Shown in pieces: positions 47,757 to 58,575 of a DNA stretch of 64,000 nt (within the stretch, counting starts at the first letter, position 1; every line of letters begins with the position of its first letter). The stretch is from assembly GCA_965153455.1 (NCBI GenBank), contig OZ234495.1, positions 16,116,875-16,180,874 on the forward strand, read 5' to 3'. The notes below the pieces were generated by a model, which was given only the letters and a program-made list of their open reading frames with translations, made no database searches and was not told the origin of the DNA. This DNA is from Sphagnum compactum (Eukaryota > Bryophyta > Sphagnopsida > Sphagnales). The translations under genes and the position numbers were made by a program.

Positions 47757-48060
47757 TTCAAAAGAAAATTTTAATCAGCCATTTGATTGGTCCCTCACAA
47801 AAAAAAAAATACTCAAACTTTGGAGGCTCCCGCAAAATAATAGAAGTTTATATATTTTGCAAGTTTTTATATAGAGTGCATCATCCCCTTTGGCCCACCT
47901 ACATAGATGAAAAAGAGGACAACTTTGGGCAAAAAAAACATATGAGATAAAAGTGTGGTGCTATTGGGAACATGTTGGGGGGAACACATTGAGAACTTGA
48001 GAAACATGATTGGGAACATAGAGGGAACACCAAAATCTTTATAAAAAAAATGCACCCCGC
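47757..48060 (+). repeat. dispersed GGGAAC-rich repeat, copy 1
   Basis: Same family as 58055-58400. It starts with a CAGCCATTTGATTGGTCCC hairpin-like motif and an A run, then GGAGGCTCCC, TTTGGCCCACCTA, GGGCAAA, CATATGAGATAAAA and GTGGTGCTATTGGGAACA, followed by GGGAAC repeats and an A-rich, C-rich end. Diverged by substitutions and small gaps. Confidence 0.75.
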
Positions 48061-48459
48061 CCACACACATTGAAAATCATAGTATAAAGTATTAAGTAGG
48101 TCATCATGGCAACGCCGCCTGGGGTTGGTGGGTGAACCAGCACCCACACTGGTACCATGGTGAGAATCCTGAATCTTTTGAGGTTGTTGGTTCTAACCAT
48201 GGTTAATATCCCATTCGGAAGACTAATTAATATCCAGGTCTCCGAGTCCAAATTCAACAATTTCGGGGTCAAATATGGTCACTAAAAGGCCTAACTCAAG
48301 AAGAAGGTGAAGGTACCAATGTGGGTACTAAGTAGTTCACCGTGGCCGGCCACGGGCTGCCTGGCTTACTTATTTTCACCATGTAATCTTAGAGTGTCTT
48401 TCTTTACCACTTTAATGCTTTTTTTTATTCTATTTACGCTTGTAAAGTGATGAAACCAT
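48061..48459. other. intergenic DNA, no gene seen
   Basis: Moderate GC spacer. A perfect 12-bp palindrome GTGGCCGGCCAC lies near 48342. Nothing else stands out. Confidence 0.4.
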
Positions 48460-48640
48460 GCCCAAACTTCATAAAAAGAAAGCACCCAAGCAAGAAAGGA
48501 AAGGGAGAGAAAAAGAAACAAGGGGCAAGGACCCAAAGTCCAGGCAAAAAACAAACAGCCCAAAAGAGGCGGCCCACAAGGAGGCAAGGGAACCACTGAA
48601 GTACCGAAACCTCCACTAGTCACTTGAAGCATTTCTCTCC
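48460..48640 (+). repeat. dispersed repeat family 2, copy 1
   Basis: Shares with 53413-53590, in the same orientation, the ordered blocks ATAAAAAGAAAGC, CCCAAG, GAGAAAAAG, AAGGAC, AAAGTCCAGGCA, AGCCC, GCCACAAG-like sequence, ACCACT and AAAACCTCCACYAGTCA. The family is unidentified; no coding frame is conserved. Confidence 0.7.
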
Positions 48641-49000
48641 ATGCCCATTCCTTAGTGCTTTCGTTCATACAGTTTGACGAGGAGGACACCAAATTCCACC
48701 TTATGATCATTAGTTGCTTTGCTCATCAATAGCTATCCTTCCTTGACTTGTATGCCCAGAAATCCCAAAACTTCAACCCTTATGACACGGTTTTCTCACC
48801 CTATTTTTGACTTTAGTTTAGAAACATGACCCCCAATACCAACGTGACCGACTACCTATGAGTACCACTACGGGTACTAATAATCTGGTGTACTATGGGT
48901 GGGTAGTTTCTTTTTTCAAGTTCGGCACAAATTATATTATTGTCACTTTTGTTGAATTCTTCAGAAAAAATCAATATACTGGATATAGAAAATTCGTATC

Positions 49001-49146
49001 AAGGCGACCAGATTCGAACCCACCACCAAAAACTTTAATCAAGGCGGCCAGATTCGAACCCACGACCAAAAACTTTAATCAAGGCGGCCAGATTCGAACC
49101 CACGACCAAAAACTTTAATCAAGGCGACCAGATTCGAACCCACGAC
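49001..49146. repeat. 40-bp direct repeat with a B-box-like motif on the minus strand
   Basis: Units start at 49001, 49041, 49081 and 49121 (last one partial, 26 bp). Each begins AAGGCGACCAGATTCGAACC and continues CACGACCAAAAACTTTAATC. On the minus strand every unit reads GTGGGTTCGAATCTGG, close to the RNA polymerase III B box / tRNA T-loop consensus. The T-stem does not pair properly and there is no A box or acceptor stem, so it is not a tRNA gene. Confidence 0.9.
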
Positions 49147-49149
49147 TGA

Positions 49150-52100
49150 CGAGAATTTCGGGGAACTGGTATATGGATTTTTTAAAATAATTTTTCATAG
49201 TCTCTTTATTGATTTTGCATAATCCTTCTTATGGTCGTCTACAAACATTTTAAAGTATAACTACCTCATTTTCAAGCCTAAATATTTCACATTTTTCCTA
49301 ATAGTTATCTTTTATCCATATAATTATTTCACCCTTTCCTTGCCCACCAACATCTCTATCTATGGAGTTTGTTTGTTTGTTTTGTTTGTACTTATGAGAT
49401 CCATCAAACCAAGATGTTTCAGATCACGTTTTTGGTCTCTTTGAAAAGCTTTTGAGGAGGAGGGGTACATCGGCTTGGTTTCATGGCTTGCAATGTAAGA
49501 GTTCTTGGATATTGAATGATTTCTTCACTGAAAATTAAATTAAATTACATTGTAGCTGAAAATTTTGGAGGAATTGCCTATGGTGTTGTTGGAAAGATCT
49601 GGATGAGCAGGATTTAATGGAATTTATTTGGTAAGATTTGGATTAAGAATGCGAGAGACATTGATTTTTATGTGAATTTTGCTGCTGAAAATTCAAATAA
49701 ATTCCAAAGAAAACCAAGTTATGAAAGAAAAAATCAATTTTTTGGGATGTGATCACACTTCAATATGATTTCTTTCATGAGAACAATGAAAGCCCACTTT
49801 GACTAGAATCGTATTGGGATGCATGACCTTGCGAGAAGTTTAATATACTTGGGCCAAAGATTAGTACAAGGGTTCACTAGAGCAAATGATATTAAGGAAA
49901 TATTTTTTTAATGGAACGTGACTTCAGTCTGTATTGCATTATTGGTGATCTTAGATTGTGGAAATAGTGTTTCCATTTGACTTGGGCTCCACTTTGTTTG
50001 GCACTAGTAATGAAGATCAAGCATGTGATAATAGGTAAAAACATATTATGTACACATTCTTTTCCAATTTTAAAGATTTAAAATAATTACATTGACAACG
50101 TTATTTCTTTTCTTTTTTTTCAAAATTTTTTTTTGGGATGTAGCCTCAATGGAAGTGGCACCATCATTTTTTATTGTGGGGAATTTTTGCCATTTTGCGA
50201 AAAAACATTGACCCAACAACATCAAAACATTTTTTTTTGGAAAAAAAATGATCTAGGTTCACTAGATTTTGAATTAAAAAAACAAATTGCTAGATTTCTA
50301 ACTTAGGTTGTAATAGGGAGCCAAGTGTAGAAGGATTTTGAAAAAAATCTACTATGAAATTTGCTTTACAGCCAATTGGCAACATTGAAAAACTGAAAAA
50401 AATGATATAAAATTAAATTACCTTCAACACTTTGTAAACGCTATCTACTTTTTCAGTCATCTTTATATATTTTGGTTATCTACCTAATATTTAACTCAAA
50501 ATTCAGCAATTTTTTTCTCTTAAAACTCATTTTTCATTAAATGGGAAAAAATAGTGAAAATTTATGATGATATAATTTAATTTTAACTTTCTTTGTTGCC
50601 ACCGTGGGAAAAATCACCCCCAAAAAAACCATTGTCACATTAGTGCGATTGTGAAAACTTAAGTTTCATAAATCAAATTTGTTGTGCATTACCATGTTGT
50701 GCCTACAACTATCACAATTTATACATGCATCATAAATTGACAAACCGCCTTACAGAACATATCATCTCCAAACCAAAAAGTTGTATTCATTTGCAACGCA
50801 CATGAAAGGTTTATTCAAGGTTGGGGTTCAAAAAAAAGACAAAGGACTTTGAGACTTTTGTAGGGCTACATTTTGCAAATAATATTTATTTCAATTCAAT
50901 TTAAAATAATTCATGTGATAATGATGATTTTTCACATGCATATATAATTGTGTATCAATATTTTGGTTTATAAATAGAAACAAAGAAAATCTTAAAAAAT
51001 CTTAAAATGAGTTTCAGTGAATAATCAAACATGTTTTTTTGGTAAGATTATTTCGTGCAAATGTGACTTGCACATAAAGCTAAACATTTTGAACCAATTG
51101 AACAATTTTTTTGCCAAATGGTTGAAAAAAAAAATCCTATACCTTGCAACCCTTTCTTTCAAAATTTTAAACCTTTGAAATTTTTGCATGATTTGGTTTT
51201 TCATCAAGTTCAACCAATGAACATGTACTTTTATAGAAGGAAACATATTTTGTTGTATAATTTTTTTGAAATTAATTGTATGACTTTATGCATTCCTTTT
51301 TATTATTTTATTATAAAATACAATTTAAACACTTGATAAAGTTAATTTTCAAAACTCAAAATGACATTTACGTAATATCCAAATTATTTTGAAATATTTT
51401 TATTAATTTAACAAAATATCATTTTATCTAATGGCATTCACCAGTCCATTATAATAATGTAAAATAAACAAAAACTCAAAGTTGTCCTTTGCATTCCTTT
51501 AAAAATAGATATTTTCTTTTTGGTATCCCAATTGGGAATACACCTTAAATCCAAGCCCAAACACAATGTTCACAAAATTACAAAAATGCATAAACATAGG
51601 AATCCAAGCCCAAACATAATATTCATAAAATTACAAAAATACATAAACACAAAAATAATACAAACATATAAGGAACAACATGTTGAAATTTGAAATCACC
51701 AAAAATGATTTGGGATGCACATCAAAAACAAATTGAACCCCATTCACAAATTAAGAAAAACTTGTTGGCATTAAAATTAGTTCCTTACTAATTAACAACT
51801 AAATTAGATTAATGAATTTAACAATAAATAAATTATAAATAATTATCATAATACAACTGACAAATCATTTAAAATAATTCCATCTCAATTGACTTGTATA
51901 AAAGAAATTACACTTTGGTATATAAAATTTGAACATAAAATTTTGGTTCAAGCTTGACCCAATGTGTGGATGACATCTAGCATAATATGTGTAGAAATCA
52001 TGAATACATACATGCATGTTCCATAAAAGTGTAAACATCTAGATTTGAGAAATAAAAGGGGAAGTTTTTTAAACATACCAACTTTTGACAATACATAAAG

Positions 52101-52930
52101 CATTGTCGTTGTTTTTTTTTTTTTTTTTTTTTTTTTGGGGTAAAATTTGATCCTTCACATGTCTAAAAAGGAATCTTGTTTGTTGACATTGTAATGATAT
52201 AAAAAAAATAAAAATTTACACAATTTGAAAAATATTTTCCAACTTATGAATTTAGCTTCAACTAGCTCGTCCCTTCTCATTGACCTTGTCAATGTAACGT
52301 AACGAATGTTGTCACAATGACGCTTTACATGGTATCATCCAACTTGGCCTTCCTCAATCTCCTTATCATTACAACCTTGTCCTTCTACAATGTCATTGTC
52401 ACGACGACACTTTACTTAGGAGAAGTGTCTATCGGTAGACCCTTGTCCTTTATGTACTAACAAGCTGAGCCCGATGACGAAAAATACAACACTTCGAACA
52501 TAAGGCACTTCAATGTTTTTTTTTACTTTCTATTTTGGGATCTCTCACCTACCTTACAAAAAGCAGCCGGCAACCTCGGAGCTTCCAGGGTGTCGATTCA
52601 CATAAACAATCGAACGAATGGACAGAGGGACGACGAGACGGATGGACTATGGGACGGATTCAGGGGAAGCTTCATTTTTCATCCCGACGTCCTTTACTAC
52701 ATGTAATGTTTCATGGACAGCCTGAAACTCTGGACCAAAGTAGAAAATATTTTCCAAAAAAGGTCTGTCGAGGAAACTTCCACAACTTGGAAGTTATCTC
52801 TACCAGGCTGTCTGTCCATTTTAATAAAATAATAATCCAAAAATATTTTATTTTATTTTATTTTATTTTTTGCTGTGCTATCCCGTACAGGAAGGCTCTT
52901 TCCTGTACCGTACAAGCTTTTTGAACGCGA
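49150..52930. other. AT-rich intergenic DNA
   Basis: No gene, RNA gene or clear transposon boundary seen. A 25-base T run lies at 52112-52136. A short direct repeat occurs near 51549-51655 (AATCCAAGCCCAAACA twice). The stretch from 52260 to 52930 is less AT-rich, but its open frames (for example 52535-52924) are not protein-like. Confidence 0.5.
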
Positions 52931-52932
52931 CA

Positions 52933-53147
52933 AGACTTTCACGTGCTCAATATAATAATCATTGTTTCAACCCCGCCGCCACAGGACGTACCAAATAAAA
53001 AAGGCCGTACTACGAATTTCACGTGCTCCATCCAAGAAATTTTCTGTCTATCCAAGGGGACATTTTTTCATCCATCTGCCACGTAAATGGCCGTACGAAA
53101 GAGTTTCACGTGTTTTTAATTTTCAACCAGTGTGGGGGGGGGGGGGG
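52933..53147. repeat. three diverged repeats each carrying a CACGTG G-box
   Basis: TTTCACGTG occurs three times, with CACGTG at 52940-52945, 53020-53025 and 53107-53112, each preceded by CCGTAC-containing sequence (GGCCGTAC in the second and third). Spacing is 80 and 87 bp. A run of 14 G follows at 53134-53147. The cluster lies about 1.7 kb upstream of the phospholipase start, so a regulatory role is possible but unproven. Confidence 0.6.
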
Positions 53148-53412
53148 CGCTTTTTTGACTTTTTAGAAAGAGTCCGACCCAAAAATGAATTAGGAGAGTT
53201 CCAGTTTTGAAGTCGGGATCTTCTTCAGAAAAGAAAAAAGAAAAAGAAAAAAGAAAAACAGCAAATCCTGAGTTTCAGATCATCAAAAAAAAAGAAAAAT
53301 CCCCGTATTGGTTCTACAAATCAGACCCAGTTTGGCTTGGATTCTGGGTACTTTATGGGAACCACGATCCCAAAGTTCCCAACTCTTGTTCCAAGACCTT
53401 ATTTGATGTCAA

Positions 53413-53590
53413 ACTTTATAAAAAGAAAGCGCCCAAGAATGGGAACAGGAGAGAAAAAGGAACAAAGAGCAAGGACCAAAGTCCAGGCAGGCAAAAAAGA
53501 GCCCCAAAGAAGAGGGGAGCCACGAGCTAAGGTAAGGTTACCACTAAGTGCCAAAACCTCCACCAGTCATATGAAAGCATATCAACTAAA
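53413..53590 (+). repeat. dispersed repeat family 2, copy 2
   Basis: Second copy of the element at 48460-48640, same orientation. It begins ATAAAAAGAAAGCGCCCAAG and ends CCAAAACCTCCACCAGTCA. Open frames across it (53207-53530) are Lys-rich and derive from the A/G-rich repeat. Confidence 0.7.
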
Positions 53591-53821
53591 GAAAGGGGAC
53601 TCGGGGTTATTTTAGTTTAGTTTTTACTAACCCGAACTGAAACTTGAGATAACTCTCAAGCAAACCCATGTTAACCACCTAGCTAGCACTAGTTCCAAAT
53701 TTCAACCCAGGACATTTGAAGCACCAAAATAGGTACACCAGGTCTTAAGAAGAAGAAGGGGTATTAGCCTAGGCAACAAAAATTGGTGACAAACAGTTTT
53801 GGAAAAAAAGAAAAATGTAAT

Positions 53822-54060
53822 GCAGCCAATGGGAAGGCTCAGCATGCACTTAGGAACAACAGTCCACTGTTTTTTTTTTTTTTTTTTTGAAATTTTTTCC
53901 TGTGGGGGATGATGAGAAGGGGGGGGAGGGGGGGAGAGAGAGGGATTTTTTTGGGGTTTTTTTTTTCCCCCTTGTTCCCATCATGTTGCCATGGGTTCCC
54001 ATAAAGTTCCCAAAGGGTTCCCGTGTTCCCAATATTGGTTCTCACCAAGTTTTGAAGCAC
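53822..54060 (-). repeat. dispersed GGGAAC-rich repeat, inverted copy
   Basis: Reverse complement of the 58055-58400 type. AGCCAATGGGAAGGCTCAGC at the left matches CTGAGCCTTCCCATTGGCT at about 58380. Then come a T run and pyrimidine-rich block, and GTTCCC repeats matching the GGGAAC stretch. The CATATGGG part is missing, so the copy is truncated. Confidence 0.7.
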
Positions 54061-54336
54061 CAAAATAGGGGGCCGAAACGTCACCATTTTGGGCTCGTTA
54101 TTATGTTGACGTTTGAGCAGCCGTAAAGGACAGAGTTTTGAGACAATGAGTGAGTGAGTTGCTTGTTTGACTCTGTTAGATTCAAAGCGTTGAACGGCAC
54201 TTTTTCAAAAAAGCGGTGATCACGTTACTCGGTATCAATTCCCCCTTTTTGACTCAGGCCAGATATATCCAAATACCTACCAACTTACCTACCACACACA
54301 CGTACGTTTAGGACCACGACCTTGTGTGCACAAAAG

Positions 54337-54343
54337 TATATAA
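54337..54343 (+). promoter_or_regulatory. candidate TATA box of the phospholipase gene
   Basis: TATATAA followed about 10-30 bases later by a CT-rich stretch (TTACTCTCTCTTG), a typical plant start-site context. It lies about 420 bases upstream of the chosen ATG, implying a leader that contains a CTCG/CCTG microsatellite. Confidence 0.45.
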
Positions 54344-54375
54344 CGAAAATTTTACTCTCTCTTGTTCTCCATTTT

Positions 54376-54430
54376 ACTCGCTCGCTCGCTCGCTCGCCTG
54401 CCTGCATACCTGCCTGCCTGCCTGCCTCCC
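54376..54430. repeat. (CTCG)n/(CCTG)n microsatellite in the phospholipase leader
   Basis: Four CTCG units followed by six or seven CCTG units with one interruption. It probably lies in the transcribed leader, given the TATA motif just upstream. Confidence 0.85.
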
Positions 54431-54759
54431 TCGCAACAATCAAACCTTCGTCGCTGCCAAGCTCCAATAACAACACCAGATATCTTTGCATTATTTGTTC
54501 TTCCTTGTCTTGAAACATATAAGCTGTCTTTCTATTCACCTGGAGCTTTTGAAGATTCTTTGCAAAGATTTTTTCAAAATTTTTTTTGGGGTGCTCCTTT
54601 GGTGTGACTAGCAGAGTTTTATTTCTCCAAGCTGTTCAGAGGCATACATACCTAGTTGCAGTTTCAAGGTTATAGTTGGTCGAGGGGTTTGCACCGAGTT
54701 TGTTTGTTTTTTTTTTTTTTTTTGGGGCCTCCCAATCTGTAGTGGGGGTGGACCTGAGA

Positions 54760-57027
54760 ATGGCCTTCTCATCATGCGCCGTGCCACAGACTGCATATAG
54801 TACTACTGCTGCAGTAGTGGCACAGCAGGTTCTTATACCTGCAAGCCAAATGTTCACGGATATGAATATCCGTGAGTCGCAGTTCTGTTTGTTGCCCCGA
54901 CAAGCCAAAAAGCTTGTCACATCTTACACTATGCCTCTAGTACGAGCACAGAGGAAGGAGCCGGGTACTCATGCGAGATTTACAAACTCGACTCACCAGC
55001 CCTTCGAGTGTGATGTGCATTGTAATAGTAGTAGTAGTAGTATTGATGCCGTTGCAGCTTCTGAAAGCAGAGCAGCTTCAAGCCCTGGTGGCTCTAGATC
55101 ATCATCAGATCCCCGGATTTACTCAAACGTCACAATCCTAGAAGGCAGCTGGTCAAATCCTGCAGGACAAGATCATGCAACACGAGATCAGGCGCTCGTA
55201 GGAGAAGAAGAAGAAAAAGATCCTGAGATCGACATCAGTTGGTGGCGGGAGAAAATCGATTCCAGCAGCAGGAGGACGACCACCAGGGTTGAAGAAGAAG
55301 AAGAAGAAGAAGAAGAAGCTGAAGCCCTAATTCCAAGTTACGGCGGCAATAGTAATCTTGTAGGAATCAGTAAGGAGAAGAGGAAGCCGATGACGACGGG
55401 AAAAAGAGATTCTCAAGAGGAAGAATCATCAGAAGCGGCGGCGGCGGCGGAAGGATCAGGAGCTTGGAGGAAAAACCCTAGGTCTACAGATCTAGCACAC
55501 AGATGGAGAGAGATTCAAGGCTGCAAGAAATGGGAAGGTTTGCTGGAGCCTGCTTTGGATGCAGTTCTGAGGGAAGAGATAATGAAGTATGGGGAGTTTG
55601 CACAAGCCACTTATGATGCTTTTGACAATGAGAAGCACTCCAAATACTGCGGGAGCAGCAAATACAACAAGCAGAAGCTGCTGCAGGAAGTGGGGATGGG
55701 AAATTTTGGTTATGAAGTGACCAAGTACCTGTATGCCATGGCTAATATGGATCACATCCCTAAGTTTTTCTCGCGATCTAAGCAAGCAGATCCTTGGAGC
55801 AAGGACTCCAATTGGATGGGATTCGTGGCCGTTGCCACTGATGAAGCAGAGATCAAAAGACTGGGAAGACGGGACATCGTCATCTCCTGGAGAGGCACTG
55901 TGACAGCCCTTGAATGGTTAGCCAATTTGCATGATTACCTCACACCCTTGAGCCCCACTCATAGAAGCACAGAGGCTAACAGTCGGGGTCGGTTTGTGAA
56001 CGTGGAGAGTGGTTTCTTCAACCTCTACACATCCAAAAAGGAGAGCACCAGATACAACAAAAAAAGCGCTGCTGAACAGGTAAGAGATCTGTGCATCATA
56101 CTCACTCCATCACAGCTTCTCGCAAAACACTCCTCAGCATCAGAAACCCCATTTCATGCCACCATGTTCTGCTGTCGAGTATCAAGATTTCGGTGACACA
56201 AATTTCACAAAAGCATCACCAGGACTTTGTTGAATTTACCACAAGTTTGATGCAGGGAAGAGGTTGCTCACAGTGTTTGTATGTTTGTGCTGCTGCAGGT
56301 GAAAGAGGAGATCTGTAGACTAGTGGAATTGTATGCTGATGAAGAGCTTAGTATCACGATCACAGGACATAGCCTTGGAGGAGCTCTTGCATCTCTTTGT
56401 GCATTTGACATTGTGCAATCAAAGTGCAATGAAAGGGAACTCACAAAGACATCGCAATCTGAAGCTGCACATCAAATTCCGGTTTCGGTGTTCACATATG
56501 CATCTCCGAGAATTGGAAACGATGCATTCAGAGATCGACTCGAGGAGCTGGGTGTGAATATTCTTCGTGTGGTGAACAGCCATGACATTGTGCCAAAAGT
56601 CCCGGGACTTCTTGTCAATGAATCTATGTTTGACATGTTTGGCACCTTTGAAAGGTTTGTGGGACCTTGGCTGGATCGTCTTCCCTGGACATATACTCAT
56701 GCGGGTGTGGAGCTCAAATTGGACCAGACAGCTTCTCCTTTTGTGAAGCGAAAGAGGGATTATGCTGGCAGCCACAACTTGGATCTCTACTTGCATTTGC
56801 TGGACGGATTTCACAGCCGATCTCGCCCGTTCGAGCCTGCTATCGGGAGGGATACTGCTCTGGTGAATAGGTTTAGTGATTCTTTGAATGACGACTTGGT
56901 GGTTCCTTCTTGTTGGTGGCAGCAGGAAAACAAAGGTTTGATCCGGAATAAAGCAGGTGTTTGGGTACAGCCCGAACGCTGTGAAGATGATATTCCCTGC
57001 CCCAAAGCACATGAACGCTGGCTGTAG
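54760..57027 (+). CDS. plastid-type phospholipase A1 (PLA1-I gamma / DAD1-like lipase)
   Basis: Two exons, 54760-56079 and 56299-57027, joined in phase 0 (AACAG/GTAAGA to CTGCAG/GTGAAA), giving 682 residues. The product is a class 3 serine lipase that cleaves acyl groups from plastid lipids; Arabidopsis relatives feed jasmonate and lipid turnover. The first third (to about 270) is Ser- and Glu-rich low-complexity sequence with a run of nine Glu near 180, preceded by a Ser/Ala-rich N-terminus compatible with a transit peptide. The lipase region starts at KYGEFAQATYDAF (about 276). ISWRGT at about 375-380 is the family's RG motif. The catalytic triad is Ser465 in GHSLGG, Asp536 in HDIVPKVPG and His599 in SHNLDLYLHLLDG. 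The N-terminal region is much longer than I recall for Arabidopsis members (total about 520-530 aa). An in-frame ATG at 54676 would add a poly-T-encoded Phe run and is less likely. Confidence 0.93.
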
Positions 57028-57270
57028 AGCTTTTTGCATTCTCTCCATCAAAGAGCTTTTGATCCTGTTGTCCATCAACTGCCAGTTTCTCTTCAGTCTC
57101 AATGAAGACAGGAAGAAGAGCAAACCTCCAACAAGCTGCAAGCTTGACACCAAGTAGTAGTGAGGAGGAGTCAGATCAACAGCCATGACAGTACCCATTT
57201 GGAGAATTTCTACTCATTGTTCAAGATCTGGTTTGCAGCTTTTAAATACATACTTGGGGAGCATTCTATT

Positions 57271-57271
<1 letters not shown>
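57028..57271 (+). other. start of the phospholipase 3' UTR
   Basis: Non-coding sequence following the stop codon. No AATAAA occurs here; the nearest is at 57816-57821, so the UTR may include the poly-C tract or an unseen weaker signal may be used. Confidence 0.4.

Positions 57272-57303
<32 letters not shown>
57272..57303. repeat. 32-base poly-C run
   Basis: Uninterrupted C from 57272 to 57303, 245 bases after the phospholipase stop codon. On the minus strand it is a G run able to form quadruplex structures. Length may be affected by sequencing or assembly. Confidence 0.9.
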
Positions 57304-57304
<1 letters not shown>

Positions 57305-58054
57305 ACCCCTTTTTTTTCTTCCCTCAGAGCTCTCCTTTGCAAAGTGTGATGCTCCTGGTGCTCAACAAACCGTCAATGTCATGAAGCAAGTTTGCCAATA
57401 TCCCTCCCTTGCAAATCATAGACCATTGCAGAATCAATTTAGAGTTTGCACCAGCTTGCAAGTCGAAGAGTTGGACTTGATGATGATGATGATGATCAAA
57501 GTGATCAATCCAACAAGTCTGATCTATTTTTTTTGTTCATTAGCAAATCAAACCTGCTACAGACTTTGAGCAATTTCAGGGTTTAGGGTTTAGCATATAT
57601 ACATAATTTTTCACATCTGATTAGCAAATGGTGTAAAATCCCAAATTTGAATATTATGCCCATTTGCACTGAGCTCTTGATTGTCAAAGCATGAATTTTG
57701 TTATTCTACATCCATGCATGGCCATCACTGGCCCTTTCTATCACAAGTTACAAGTTACTTGGACTTTTTCCTCTATAAGATGGATGCTGTTTCTTCTTCA
57801 CCCACTTTGTCATGCAATAAATGGACTCTAGAGATGTTTTTTTTTTTGCAAGATCCAATTCCCTTTCCAAAGTAGAAACTAGTAAGCTTGAGTTGTGGGT
57901 TTGGATTTAGGGAATTGTTTGCACCTCCCTACTACTTAAATAGGGTCTTGTTTAGATGCTTCACCTCTCTCCTATTCATCTCTGTAAGTATATGACATAT
58001 TCTGTTTCATATTAATTAGTTGGGGTTGCCTCACATGTCCAACTCTTTTAAATT
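57304..58054. other. downstream flank of the phospholipase gene
   Basis: Contains a short TGATGATGATGATGATGA run (57478-57496) and AATAAA at 57816-57821, a candidate poly(A) signal for a long 3' UTR. No gene is seen. Confidence 0.4.
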
Positions 58055-58400
58055 TTTTTTTTTGCAATGAGCCAATTTGATTGGCCCATTACAAAAAAAA
58101 AGTTGAAACTATGGAGGCTCCCCCCAAAATAGAAGATTCTATGGAAAGATGGATTGCCTCTCCCTTTGGCCCACCTATATAGGTGGGAAGGGGAGGACTT
58201 TGGGCAAAACATATGGGATTGAAGCGAGGTGCTATTGGGAACATATTGGGAACCTGATTGGAACCCATTGGGAACTTGAAGGGAACATATTGGGAACAAA
58301 GGAAAAATGGAAAAAAAATCCTCTCCCACCCCCACCCAAAACTTAAAAGAAAAAAAATCAAGGCACTTTGAGTGCATGCTGAGCCTTCCCATTGGCTGCA
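58055..58400 (+). repeat. dispersed GGGAAC-rich repeat, best copy
   Basis: The most complete copy of the family. Order of parts: a T run, AATGAGCCAATTTGATTGGC hairpin-like start, an A run, GGAGGCTCCCCCC, TTTGG and the perfect 18-bp palindrome CCCACCTATATAGGTGGG (58170-58187). Then come GGGCAAAACATATGGGAT, GAGGTGCTATTGGGAACATA, several GGGAAC repeats, an A-rich/C-rich block, and finally TGCATGCTGAGCCTTCCCAT followed by TGGCTGCA. It has no coding frame of its own. Terminal ATTGGC/GCCAAT motifs suggest a small non-autonomous element, but the boundaries are not proven. Confidence 0.8.
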
Positions 58401-58575
58401 CGAGTGCCTCCCCCCTTTGCCATAGGTGAAAGGAGGACAACTTTTGTCAACATGCTATTGGGAACATGTCAGGAACTTGGGAACTCTTTGCTTCCACCCA
58501 CCCACAAGAAAAAAAAGGGAGGCCCTTCACTCCATGACGCAACTTCTCATTGGTTGCATGGAAACCCTAAACCCT
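58401..58575 (+). repeat. short second copy of the GGGAAC-rich repeat in tandem
   Basis: Directly continues from the previous copy with a shortened version: CATAGGTGAAAGGAGGACAA, TGCTATTGGGAACATG, GGAACTTGGGAACT, a C-rich/A-rich block and TCTCATTGGTTGCATGG, the counterpart of the CCCATTGGCTGCA end. Confidence 0.7.

Noticed and set aside
49001-49146. tRNA gene suggested by GGTTCGAATC
   Set aside because: No acceptor stem, D-arm or anticodon arm can be built and the T-stem does not pair; only the short motif is repeated.
54676-54759. Upstream in-frame ATG as the start of the phospholipase
   Set aside because: The extra 28 residues include a Phe run encoded by a poly-T tract; the next ATG gives a more plausible N-terminus.
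54855-54874. Near-palindrome CACGGATATGAATATCCGTG
   Set aside because: Lies within the phospholipase coding exon and has short arms; likely chance.
58048-58440. Minus-strand frame of 130 codons
   Set aside because: Falls entirely in the dispersed GGGAAC-rich repeat; other copies do not keep the frame.
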